DNA of 64,000 nt from Nocardioides daedukensis (GTDB taxonomy: Bacteria; Actinomycetota; Actinomycetes; Propionibacteriales; Nocardioidaceae), in NCBI RefSeq assembly GCF_013408415.1, contig NZ_JACCAA010000001.1, positions 558,001-622,000 on the forward strand, read 5' to 3'. The position numbers were made by a program, and so were the translations under genes. The notes under the pieces are model-generated. The model was not told the DNA's origin. It saw only the letters and a list, made by a program, of their open reading frames with translations, and made no database searches. Of the stretch, positions 1 to 7,650 are shown in pieces (positions within the stretch are counted from its first letter, which is position 1; each line of letters starts with the position of its first letter).

Positions 1-62
1 GCGGGACCCGGGTGATGCCTGGGGCCCGCTCAGTTCAACCGCGGCTCAAAGCACCCCGCCGC
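1..62. other. left edge, no feature seen
   Basis: I see no supported gene, hairpin or promoter here. It is the 3' flank of the zinc-ribbon gene that ends at 63. Confidence 0.5.
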
Positions 63-329
63 TCAGTGGAACAGGGTGGCGATCCAGGCCGGAGCCTTGG
101 CCGGGGACGGCGGCGGCGCGTTCATGTCAGCGGTGATCCGCGGCAGCGGCGCGGTGTGGAAACCACCGCCACTGGTGTGCCAGTCGTTCTCCGCGTCGAT
201 GAGGTCGCCCAGCTCGGCGCGGGCCAGGAACACACCATGGCCGTCGGGGCACCGGCTCACGGTTGCCCGACCGATCGAGCGAACTTCCATCTCGTTGCCA
301 CAGCGGGGACAGTTCAGCGATTCCTCCAT
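63..329 (-). CDS. small TFIIB-type zinc-ribbon protein
   Basis: This 88-residue soluble protein begins with a zinc knuckle: CPRC at residues 8-11 and a second site at SRCPDGHG around residue 27, the pattern of zf-TFIIB-like proteins. The function of such stand-alone ribbons is not established; binding of nucleic acid or protein is typical. The ATG at 329 is preceded after 6 nt by TAGCCT (336-341 on the complementary strand), so the mRNA is probably leaderless. The Pro/Ala-rich C-terminal half shows no domain. It is divergent from the glycerophosphodiesterase gene. Confidence 0.8.
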   Translation of the reverse strand: MEESLNCPRCGNEMEVRSIGRATVSRCPDGHGVFLARAELGDLIDAENDWHTSGGGFHTAPLPRITADMNAPPPSPAKAPAWIATLFH

Positions 330-433
330 GGATCGAGGCTACTCCTCGAACTGGGCGGCGTCCGATCATCCGGGCTGATGCCGCACGGCGGTTCGGCCAC
401 GAGGATCGTTCCATCGACGTGTTGAATGCAGGG

Positions 434-1234
434 GTGACCCGCGCACGCACTGGATATCGTTATCTCGATGACCCCGAGGGGGTGATCGCCTTCGCCCACC
501 GCGGGGGCGCCTTCCACCCGGAGATCGAGGGCCTGGAGAACACGATGGCGGCCTTCAGGCATGCCGTCGCCCTGGGCTATGACTACCTCGAGACCGATGT
601 GCACGCCACGCGCGACGGCAGGCTCCTCGCGTTCCACGACACGGTCCTGGACCGGGTCACCGACCGCAAGGGCGAGATCGCCTCGCTCACCTGCGCCGAG
701 GTCCAGGAGGCCTTGATCGGCGAACGTGAGCGGGTGCCCACGTTGGAGCAGCTCTTCGACGAGTTCCCCCACGCCCGGTTCAACATCGACATCAAGTCGG
801 GCAGCGCCGTGGAACCCCTCGCCGAATTCGTCACCTCGCGAGGGTTGCAGGACCGCGTGCTGGTCGGCTCCTTCTCGGCCAGCAACCTCAACCGCTTCCG
901 CAAGATCACGGCCGGCGCGGTGCCGACCTCGGCCTGCCCGCTCGAGGTCGTGATCTGGGTGCTCTCCCCCACCGGCCGGATCGCCAAGGCGTTGACGCGG
1001 GGCAGGGTGAGTGCGCTGCAGATCCCGCACCGCCGTCGCGGCATTCGCGTGGCCAGTCCGTGGCTGGTGCGCAAGGCTCACTCGGTCGGCGTGCAGGTCC
1101 ACGTGTGGACCATCGACGACCCGGTGGAGATGAATGACCTGGTCGACACGGGCGTCGACGGCTTGATGACCGATCGCACAGACATACTGAAGGACGTGCT
1201 GCAGGCACGCGGGCTCTGGGAGGGGACGGCATGA
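434..1234 (+). CDS. glycerophosphodiester phosphodiesterase
   Basis: It hydrolyses glycerophosphodiesters to sn-glycerol 3-phosphate and an alcohol. The GDPD TIM-barrel signature is clear: AHRGG near the N-terminus, then the ENT and ETDVH...DGRLLAFHD metal and catalytic block, with FNID later. No signal peptide is visible, so a cytoplasmic location is likely. The reading frame is open upstream to 263, but the upstream residues do not look like GDPD, and the divergent gene starts at 329. I chose GTG at 434 (266 residues); the start is uncertain. The stop overlaps the start of the MFS gene (ATGA). Confidence 0.85.
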   Translation: MTRARTGYRYLDDPEGVIAFAHRGGAFHPEIEGLENTMAAFRHAVALGYDYLETDVHATRDGRLLAFHDTVLDRVTDRKGEIASLTCAEVQEALIGERERVPTLEQLFDEFPHARFNIDIKSGSAVEPLAEFVTSRGLQDRVLVGSFSASNLNRFRKITAGAVPTSACPLEVVIWVLSPTGRIAKALTRGRVSALQIPHRRRGIRVASPWLVRKAHSVGVQVHVWTIDDPVEMNDLVDTGVDGLMTDRTDILKDVLQARGLWEGTA

Positions 1235-2610
1235 GCGGGACGGACACCGGTGCAGGCACCGTGAATGGAACTGAGCCGAAGGCACGCTTCGGCTGGCCGG
1301 TCTATGCATGGGGACTGTGGGACTGGGGGTCGGCCGCCTTCAACGCGGTGATCACCACGTTCGTCTTCAGCGTCTACATCACCTCGGACTCCTTCGGTCC
1401 GGGGGCCAGCTCCAAGCTCGGCTGGGCGCTCGCCACGGCGGGTGTCCTGGTGGCCGTCTTCGCCCCGATCACCGGCCAACGTGCCGACCGCTCCGGTCGG
1501 CGCTCGTTCTGGCTCGCGGTCAACACCGTTCTGGTGGTCCTGGCATCCGCCGGCCTGTTCTTCGTCAAGCCGGGGGAGGACTATCTCTGGCTGGGCCTGT
1601 TCCTGCTGGCGGCGGGAAACGTCTTCTTCGAGTTCGCGTCGGTCAACTACAACGCGATGCTCAACGAGATCTCCACGCCCAAGACCGTCGGCCGGGTCTC
1701 GGGGCTCGGCTGGGGCCTGGGCTACATCGGCGGCATCGTGCTGCTGCTGCTGGTCTACTTCGGCCTGATCAACCCCGAGGTCGGCATCTTCGGGATCACT
1801 GACGAGGAGTCGCTCGACGTCCGGGTGACGATGCTGATCTGTGCCGCCTGGACGCTGCTGTTCTCGCTGCCGGTGTTCATCACCCTGCGCGACGAGAAGG
1901 TCCAGCGTGAGGCGAAGGGCCCGAAGATCGGCATCATCGCCTCCTACAAGCTGCTCTTCGCCACCGTCGCCGACCTGTGGCGCACCGACCGCAACACCGC
2001 CTACTTCCTGCTCGCCTCCGCGGTCTTCCGTGACGGACTGGCCGGTGTCTTCACCTTCGGTGGCGTTCTCGCGGCCGGAACCTTCGGGTTCTCCGACGGT
2101 GGCGTGATCATCTTCGGCGTCGCGGCCAACCTCGTGGCCGGCGTCGCCACCATTGCATTCGGAGCCCTCGACGACTTCCTGGGCCCGAAGCGGGTGATCA
2201 TCCTGTCCCTGGTCTCGATGATGATCGCCGGCAGCTGCGTGTTCATCTTCCACGACGGCGGAAAGACCATCTTCTGGATCTTCGGCCTGATCCTGTGCAT
2301 CTTCGTGGGTCCCGCACAGTCCGCGTCCCGCACCTTCCTGGCCAGGTTGATCCCCGAGGGCCAGGAGGGCCAGGTCTTCGGCCTCTATGCCACGACCGGG
2401 CGCGCGGTCAGCTTCATGGCGCCGGCGGCCTGGTCGCTGGCGATCATCATCGGCGCGGCCGTCAGCGGTGTGAGCGACAACGACGACGCCGAGCACTGGG
2501 GCATCCTCGGCATCCTGGTGGTCATCGCCACCGGCCTGCTGCTCCTGATCCCGGTGCGGAGCAAGGTCAGCGACGACTCGGCCCTGGTCACCCAGGCGCC
2601 ACCCCGATGA
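1231..2610 (+). CDS. MFS transporter, UMF1/Atg22-like
   Basis: This is a 459-residue polytopic membrane protein with about 12 hydrophobic segments. The loop GQRADRSGRRSFW around residues 83-95 resembles the MFS motif A between helices 2 and 3. The overall sequence resembles the UMF1 (vacuole effluxer Atg22-like) subgroup common in actinobacteria. The substrate is unknown. It overlaps the phosphodiesterase gene by 4 nt, so the two are co-transcribed; export or import of a phosphodiester breakdown product is only an inference. Confidence 0.85.
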   Translation: MSGTDTGAGTVNGTEPKARFGWPVYAWGLWDWGSAAFNAVITTFVFSVYITSDSFGPGASSKLGWALATAGVLVAVFAPITGQRADRSGRRSFWLAVNTVLVVLASAGLFFVKPGEDYLWLGLFLLAAGNVFFEFASVNYNAMLNEISTPKTVGRVSGLGWGLGYIGGIVLLLLVYFGLINPEVGIFGITDEESLDVRVTMLICAAWTLLFSLPVFITLRDEKVQREAKGPKIGIIASYKLLFATVADLWRTDRNTAYFLLASAVFRDGLAGVFTFGGVLAAGTFGFSDGGVIIFGVAANLVAGVATIAFGALDDFLGPKRVIILSLVSMMIAGSCVFIFHDGGKTIFWIFGLILCIFVGPAQSASRTFLARLIPEGQEGQVFGLYATTGRAVSFMAPAAWSLAIIIGAAVSGVSDNDDAEHWGILGILVVIATGLLLLIPVRSKVSDDSALVTQAPPR

Positions 2611-2679
2611 CAGGCCGAATGACGGGCGACCTGTGACCTGTGCGCCCTGAGTGTGCTCGGACACATTCGTTTCGGTTAC

Positions 2680-2705
2680 GGAATCTTGCGTGGCCCACTA
2701 ACGTT
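2680..2705 (+). promoter_or_regulatory. SigR/SigH-type promoter of rbpA
   Basis: GGAAT at 2680-2684 and GTT at 2703-2705 are separated by exactly 18 nt. This matches the GGAAT-N18-GTT promoter recognised by thiol-oxidative-stress ECF sigma factors of the SigR/SigH group. Transcription would start near 2712, giving a leader of about 100 nt to rbpA. Confidence 0.75.
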
Positions 2706-2811
2706 GAAAGTCATGACGGCTGACAAGAGCCGTCGATTTCGGCGTCACGGAGAGACGGCCAACCCGTCTCAACAGTGAGAAGTGGCCGAGAACTAGCAAT
2801 GGAGGTGGCTG

Positions 2812-3198
2812 ATGGCAGAGCGCACACTGCGTGGAGCACGGCTGGGAGGCCAAAGTTTCGAGGACGAGCGGGGCATCGAGTTCGCCGCCCGGCAGCAGGT
2901 GGGTTATGCCTGCCCTCAGGGACACTCCTTCGAGATCCCGATGTCGGTCGAGGCCGACATCCCGGCGAACTGGGAGTGCCCGCGCTGCGGCGCCGTCGCC
3001 CTGAGCGTCGATGGGATCCTGCCCGAGGAGAAGGTCGAGAAGCCGGCCCGAACCCACTGGGACATGCTGCTCGAGCGTCGCTCCATCAAGGAGCTCGAGG
3101 ACATTCTCACCGAGCGGCTCGAGTTGCTGCGTGGCGGAGAGATCGGTCCCGCTCACCTGCACCGCGCCAAGGGCAAGAAGAAGAAGACTTCCGCCTGA
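2812..3198 (+). CDS. rbpA: RNA polymerase-binding protein RbpA
   Basis: This actinobacterial transcription factor binds RNA polymerase with principal sigma factors and stabilises the open complex. The 128-residue protein has the expected zinc site (Cys34, His38, Cys56, Cys59), a basic linker, the C-terminal sigma-interacting domain (THWDMLLERRSIKELEDIL) and a Lys-rich tail. The ATG has a strong Shine-Dalgarno sequence (GGAGGTGG) just upstream. A SigR-type promoter lies about 100 nt upstream, consistent with known stress induction of rbpA in Streptomyces. It is convergent with fxsA across a short hairpin. Confidence 0.97.
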   Translation: MAERTLRGARLGGQSFEDERGIEFAARQQVGYACPQGHSFEIPMSVEADIPANWECPRCGAVALSVDGILPEEKVEKPARTHWDMLLERRSIKELEDILTERLELLRGGEIGPAHLHRAKGKKKKTSA

Positions 3199-3202
3199 GC
3201 AC

Positions 3203-3221
3203 GGAGGACTAGTCGTCCTCC
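3203..3221. terminator. hairpin between rbpA and fxsA
   Basis: This is a 7-bp perfect stem, GGAGGAC (3203-3209) with GTCCTCC (3215-3221), and a 5-nt loop. It lies in the 10-bp gap between convergent genes and reaches into the last fxsA codons, so it could terminate in both directions. No clear T-tract is present. Confidence 0.5.
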
Positions 3222-3727
3222 ACGACCTCGCCCTCGACCACCGGTCCCCCGGACCCAGGTCGGGGGCGATCGTCATTTCGGCGGTACGTCGTACCGTCAC
3301 CGCCCCTGCCCGGCTGTGCCGCGCCGCCGAACGGGAGATCACCCACCATCCGTGCCGCCACGAAGGCCGTGAGCCCCTTGCGCGCGATCGGTCGGGTGAA
3401 CGGAAACACCAGCACCAGGCCGACCACGTCGAGCACGAAGCCCGGCGAGAGCATCAGGATGCCGCCGGCCAGGACCAGGATGCCGTCGGCAATCTCCCGA
3501 GCCGGCATCCGCCCGCTGGAGAGTGCGGCGCTGAACGCCCGGAACGCCTTGCCGCCCTCGCGCTTGATCAACCAACCGCCGAGCAGGCTGTCGGCGATCA
3601 GGAGCAGGATCGTCCAGCCGACGCCGATGACCTGGCCGACCTGGATCAGGACGTAGAGCTCCAGCAGCGGGATCCCCAGGAAGAGGATGGCCAGCAACCA
3701 GACCGGAACCCGACGAACGCGAGTCAT
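3209..3727 (-). CDS. FxsA family membrane protein
   Basis: This is a cytoplasmic-membrane protein of about 172 residues. It has N-terminal hydrophobic segments (VWLLAILFLGIPLLELYVLI), then the FxsA core with the GGWLIKREGGKAF loop, a third hydrophobic stretch (VLAGGILMLSPGFVLDVVGL) and an acidic C-terminal tail. E. coli FxsA relieves F-plasmid exclusion of phage T7; its housekeeping role is unknown. The ATG at 3727 overlaps the ppm stop codon (ATGA), which fixes the start and links it to the ppm-lnt operon. Confidence 0.9.
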   Translation of the reverse strand: MTRVRRVPVWLLAILFLGIPLLELYVLIQVGQVIGVGWTILLLIADSLLGGWLIKREGGKAFRAFSAALSSGRMPAREIADGILVLAGGILMLSPGFVLDVVGLVLVFPFTRPIARKGLTAFVAARMVGDLPFGGAAQPGRGGDGTTYRRNDDRPRPGSGGPVVEGEVVEDD

Positions 3728-4476
3728 CGCCGCACCGTCCTCGCCCGGAGCCTGTTCCACCGCTCACGCAGGCCCCATCGGGTGACCATCTTGAGCGACT
3801 CACTGGCCACTGCTCCGCTCATCTTCGAGTCCCCCCGCTCTCGCTCGATGAACTCGATCGGCACCTCGGCCACCCGAAGTCCGGCCTGCAGGGTGCGCCA
3901 CGCCATGTCGGTCTGGAAGATGTAGCCGGCCGACTCCACGGTGTCGATCGAGATCGCCTCCAGCGTCGAGCGACGGAACACCCGGAAACCCGCGGTGGCG
4001 TCCTTGATCCTGACGCCGAGCAGCAGGCGCACATAGAGGTTCCCGCCGCGGGAGAGCAGCTCGCGCGACATCGGCCAGTTGACCACCGAGCCGCCCGGGA
4101 TCCAGCGCGATCCGATCACCAGGTCTGCCGTGACCAACCTGTCGAGGAGTCGGTGCAGCTGCTCGGGCTGGTGGGACCCATCGGCATCCATCTCCCCGAT
4201 CACGTCATAGCCCGCGTCGAGGGCGACCTGGAAGCCGTGCAGGTAGGCCGCGCCGAGCCCGTCCTTCGCGGTCCGGTGGACGACCGAGACCTGTGCGTCG
4301 TCGAGGGCGAGCTTGTCGGCCAGGTCACCGGTGCCGTCGGGTGAGTTGTCGTCGACGATCATCACGTCGACCCCGGGCTGGGCAGCACGCAGCCGGCCCA
4401 CGATCCACTCGATGTTAAGGGCTTCGTTGTAGGTCGGAATGACCATCACGACCCGCCCGAGCCCGTCGTACGTCAC
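3724..4476 (-). CDS. ppm: polyprenol monophosphomannose synthase
   Basis: This GT2 glycosyltransferase transfers mannose from GDP-mannose to polyprenyl phosphate, making the donor for periplasmic lipoglycan and protein mannosylation. The 250-residue protein has the GT-A motifs VIPTYNEALNI, DDNSPDGTGD (nucleotide Asp), GEMDADGSHQPEQL (DXD-type) and GSRWIPGG. No transmembrane anchor is visible. The GTG at 4476 overlaps the lnt stop codon (GTGA). In Mycobacterium tuberculosis the equivalent of these two genes is one fused protein (Ppm1), so their separation here is a split form of the same unit. Confidence 0.93.
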   Translation of the reverse strand: MTYDGLGRVVMVIPTYNEALNIEWIVGRLRAAQPGVDVMIVDDNSPDGTGDLADKLALDDAQVSVVHRTAKDGLGAAYLHGFQVALDAGYDVIGEMDADGSHQPEQLHRLLDRLVTADLVIGSRWIPGGSVVNWPMSRELLSRGGNLYVRLLLGVRIKDATAGFRVFRRSTLEAISIDTVESAGYIFQTDMAWRTLQAGLRVAEVPIEFIERERGDSKMSGAVASESLKMVTRWGLRERWNRLRARTVRR

Positions 4477-6074
4477 GTCTTCTCCCCTGGTGCCGCGCTC
4501 GAAGTGGTGGTCACTGCATCGGGCTCGACAGGCTCCTCTGCCGGGCCCGCAGCGGGCATGAGGTCCGGCCTCGCGCCGGCCCTCCGATTGCGACCTCGAC
4601 GATACGTGAGCACGCCCAGCACCAGGGCACCCAGGGCCACGACCACACTGAGACGACCCAGCCAGGGGCCGACGACCATGGCCGGGGTGCTCTCCTGGAC
4701 CAAGGTCACCTCGTCGACCAGCACGTCGCGGGTGCGTGGGTCGATGTCCGAGATGACGTCCCCGTCGGGACCGATCACACCGCTGCGACCGTTGACCGCT
4801 GCGACCACGACGCTGCGACCGGTCTCCAGGGCGCGGATCCGGCTGATCGCCCACTGCTGCTCGATCTGGCCGGTGTGGATGAACATCGCGTTGGAGGTCT
4901 GCACGGCCAGCAGTTCCGCGCCGGCCCGCACCTGTTCGGTGATCGTGTCGTCGTAGGAGATGTCGAAGCAGATCACGTCGGCGACCTTGATGTCACCGAT
5001 CCGCAGAGGCGAGGTCCTGGTGCCGCTGAGCATGTCGCGCGGCACCATCGCCAGACGTCCGAAGTTCTTCTTCCCGAAGGCGTCGCGATAGGGGATGTAC
5101 TCACCGAACGGGACCGGGTGCCGCTTGGTGTAACGATCACCGGCCCCGGTCACCGGGTCATAGACGATGCCCTGGTTGAGCACGTGGTCCGGGTCGGTGG
5201 CGTCGACGATGGCACCGACCAGGATCGGCGAGCCGAGGTCGGCCGCCACCTCGGCGAGGGAGCTGCGGATGTCGGCATCGCGGAACGGGTCGACGGCGGT
5301 GGCGTTCTCCGGCCAGATCACGAAGTCGGGGCGTTCGATCGCACCGGAGCGTACGTCGGCTGCCAGCTCACGGGTGGCCTCGAGGTGCGACCGGGTCACG
5401 TCACGGTGGTAGGCGAGCAGGTCGTCGCCGTTGCCGGGCACATCACCCTGGACGATCGCCACCCTGGCCGTGCGGCTCTCCGAAGTGGTGGCGCCGATCG
5501 GCACCAGCCACGGCACGAAGGTGGCGGCCAGGCCGGCCGCGGCGACGCAGCCGACCAGGGCTGGTCGGGCGCGGACATGAAAAGCGCACCACACTCCCCC
5601 GGCGGCCAGCAGGGCGACCAGGAAGCTCACCCCGTTGGCGCCGATCCAGGGGAACCAGCGTTCGAGGGGGGTGTCGATGGTGGCGAACGAGATCCGGCCC
5701 CAGGTGAGCCCGCCCATCGGCCAGGAGCCGCGGATCACCTCGACGGCCAGCCAGACCGCGGCGGTCCACACCGGCCAGTAATGCAGCCGCGCGACGACCG
5801 CCATGCCGGCAGCCGCGCCGGCGAAGTAGAGCGCCTCGAACAGCGACAGCGCCAGCCAGGCGTCCACACCGATCACCCGCAGCCAGTGCAGCAGGGTCAG
5901 CATGAAGCCGGCGCCGAAGAGCAGCCCGTGCAGGGCAGCGGTGCGGGTTCGGGTGCCGTGCACGCACCAGACGAGCCCGGCGATGCCGAGGGGAAGGAGC
6001 CAGACCAGGCGGGTGGGCTCGAAGGCGAGGCCGACGGCGACGCCGCTGGCGAGGCCGATCAGGATGCGCAGCAC
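4473..6074 (-). CDS. lnt: apolipoprotein N-acyltransferase
   Basis: It adds the third acyl chain to the N-terminal cysteine of lipoproteins at the outer face of the cytoplasmic membrane. The 533-residue protein has about seven N-terminal membrane helices, then a nitrilase-fold domain with the Glu-Lys-Cys triad visible as VIWPENA, the Lys in RYTKRHPVPFGEYIP, and the Cys in DVICFDISYDD, followed by a C-terminal helix. The GTG at 6074 is preceded after 7 nt by TAACCT on the same strand (6082-6087), implying a leaderless transcript. It is the first gene of lnt-ppm-fxsA. Confidence 0.92.
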   Translation of the reverse strand: MLRILIGLASGVAVGLAFEPTRLVWLLPLGIAGLVWCVHGTRTRTAALHGLLFGAGFMLTLLHWLRVIGVDAWLALSLFEALYFAGAAAGMAVVARLHYWPVWTAAVWLAVEVIRGSWPMGGLTWGRISFATIDTPLERWFPWIGANGVSFLVALLAAGGVWCAFHVRARPALVGCVAAAGLAATFVPWLVPIGATTSESRTARVAIVQGDVPGNGDDLLAYHRDVTRSHLEATRELAADVRSGAIERPDFVIWPENATAVDPFRDADIRSSLAEVAADLGSPILVGAIVDATDPDHVLNQGIVYDPVTGAGDRYTKRHPVPFGEYIPYRDAFGKKNFGRLAMVPRDMLSGTRTSPLRIGDIKVADVICFDISYDDTITEQVRAGAELLAVQTSNAMFIHTGQIEQQWAISRIRALETGRSVVVAAVNGRSGVIGPDGDVISDIDPRTRDVLVDEVTLVQESTPAMVVGPWLGRLSVVVALGALVLGVLTYRRGRNRRAGARPDLMPAAGPAEEPVEPDAVTTTSSAAPGEKT

Positions 6075-6508
6075 GTGGCACAGGTTAGCCAAGGCGCCCT
6101 CGCGCTGCTGCGAGGAGTCATGCAGGCGCGGGAGAGCTGACGGACGCTTCGGACCAACCCAGGGACCGCTGGCTGCTGCCCCGGGGAAGTTGTCTAAGGC
6201 GCACCGCGCTCTCCCGCACTCGCCCCTCGAGCCACGGAACCGACATCGGCCGACCGGCCTGGACTGATCCGTGGTGCTCGAACCGTCCGGGCGGCCACCT
6301 GGACGCCGGTCCGCCAACACGATCTGCATGGGCGGATTAGGGCACCATTCCTGACTCGGCCTCACCCTGTCAACACGCCTGTGACCTGCAACTATGTGCA
6401 TCTGCGCAGGTCAGCGCAGGGTGGTGTGGACGAGAAATTCTCCGCGAGATCTCACACACCCGGCGTGTCGTCGCAGGACACGCCGACCCGGGGGCTCTCT
6501 GAGGTTGT
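6075..6508. other. intergenic region between kal and lnt
   Basis: No gene is supported in these 434 bases. It contains a TANNNT box for lnt at 6082-6087 and a hairpin downstream of kal at 6462-6486. The small open frames here lack coding character. Confidence 0.5.
6462..6486 (-). terminator. hairpin terminator of the kam operon
   Basis: This is a perfect 9-bp stem (CGGCGTGTC / GACACGCCG) with a 7-nt loop, 23 nt beyond the kal stop. The downstream sequence is not T-rich, as is usual in high-GC actinobacteria. Confidence 0.55.
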
Positions 6509-6895
6509 TCAGCCCGGAACGACGACCGTCCCGGTCGCCTCGGTGGCCAGCAGCGGCGGGTCGAGCAGGGTCGCGGCACCGGGCCTGGTGGCGGTCGCCG
6601 CACCGCGCGCGACGACGTACGCCGTGAAGTGCAGGACCCGGGACCGGTTGCCGGCCCGGACCAGCTCGGCGTTGATCTCCAGGACGTCGCCGGCGCGCAC
6701 CGGTGCCCGGAACTGGACGTCCTCGTAGGAGGCGAACAACCCCTCATCACCATCGGTGACGATGCACATCTCGGTGGCCACGTCGCCGAATGCGGCGAGC
6801 GAGTAGGCGCCGTCGACGAGGTTCCCGGCGTAGTGCGCGTGCGAGTAGGGGACGTAGCGCCGATGGGTGACGACGGTGCCGATGGTGGCGGTCAT
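6509..6895 (-). CDS. kal: 3-aminobutyryl-CoA ammonia-lyase (hotdog fold)
   Basis: It is predicted to deaminate L-3-aminobutyryl-CoA to crotonyl-CoA, the last specific step of the aminomutase route of lysine breakdown. The 128-residue hotdog protein carries AHYAGNLVDGAYSLAAFGDVATEM and GDEGLFASYEDVQFRAPVRAGD, which I recognise as characteristic of fusobacterial/clostridial Kal proteins. It is translationally coupled to kamE (ATGA overlap, 6892-6895). A generic thioesterase or dehydratase of the same fold is the alternative, but the neighbours strongly favour Kal. Confidence 0.85.
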   Translation of the reverse strand: MTATIGTVVTHRRYVPYSHAHYAGNLVDGAYSLAAFGDVATEMCIVTDGDEGLFASYEDVQFRAPVRAGDVLEINAELVRAGNRSRVLHFTAYVVARGAATATRPGAATLLDPPLLATEATGTVVVPG

Positions 6896-7650
6896 GAGGC
6901 CTGTTCCTCCTGGGAATGGGTGCGTGAGGAGACGATCCGGTGGACCAGGAAGCTGGCCACCTCGCCCGGGGTGGTGCCCCGGGTGAAGACCCGGTCGACG
7001 CCGAGCGCGGCAGCGCCGGCCTCGTCGAAGCGCGGCCCGCCGACCACCAGGAGCGGGCGCTCATCGGCGGGGTAGGACTCGCGGAAGGCCGCGGACATCT
7101 CTCGGGTGTTGAGGATGTGCGCATCGCGTTGGGTCACGACCTGGGAGACCAGCACCGCATCTGCCCGCTCGGCGCGGGCCCGGGCAACGAGCTGGGGCAC
7201 CGAGACCTGGGCGCCCAGGTTCACCACCTTGATCTCGCGGTAGTACTCCAGGCCCTTCTCACCGGCGAAGCCCTTGATGTTGAGGATGGCGTCGATGCCG
7301 ACAGTGTGCGCATCGGTGCCGATGCACGCCCCGACCACGACGAGACGACGGCGCAGGCCGGCCTTGACCTCGGCGTTGACCTCCGGCGGGGTGAGCAGCG
7401 GATAGTCGCGCTCGACCACGACCACCTGGCTGGTGTCGACGAGATGGTTCACCCGCCCGTAGACGACCACGAAGGTGAACCCTTCCCCCACCGGCTTCGC
7501 GTGCACGACCAGCGCGGGGTCCATCCCCATCTTGTTGGCCAGCTGCACGGCCGCGCCCTCGGCGACCTTGTCGTGCGGCAGGGGCAGCGTGAAGCTCATC
7601 TGCACCATGCCGTCGCCGGTGGTGTCGCCATAGGGACGGACGATGCTCAT
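6892..7650 (-). CDS. kamE: lysine 5,6-aminomutase beta subunit
   Basis: This is the adenosylcobalamin- and PLP-binding subunit of the enzyme that moves the terminal amino group of beta-lysine (or D-lysine) from C6 to C5. In the 252-residue protein the base-off B12 motif DxHxxG is Asp113-Ala-His115-Thr-Val-Gly118, inside GACIGTDAHTVGIDAILNIKG. Lys126 in NIKG is a candidate for the PLP-anchoring lysine known in the beta subunit. The ATG at 7650 overlaps the kamD stop, and the 3' end overlaps kal. No cobalamin riboswitch was seen upstream of the operon. Confidence 0.92.
   Translation of the reverse strand: MSIVRPYGDTTGDGMVQMSFTLPLPHDKVAEGAAVQLANKMGMDPALVVHAKPVGEGFTFVVVYGRVNHLVDTSQVVVVERDYPLLTPPEVNAEVKAGLRRRLVVVGACIGTDAHTVGIDAILNIKGFAGEKGLEYYREIKVVNLGAQVSVPQLVARARAERADAVLVSQVVTQRDAHILNTREMSAAFRESYPADERPLLVVGGPRFDEAGAAALGVDRVFTRGTTPGEVASFLVHRIVSSRTHSQEEQAS

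Noticed and set aside
263..433. N-terminal extension of the glycerophosphodiesterase
   Set aside because: It crosses the divergent zinc-ribbon gene and its promoter and lacks family similarity.
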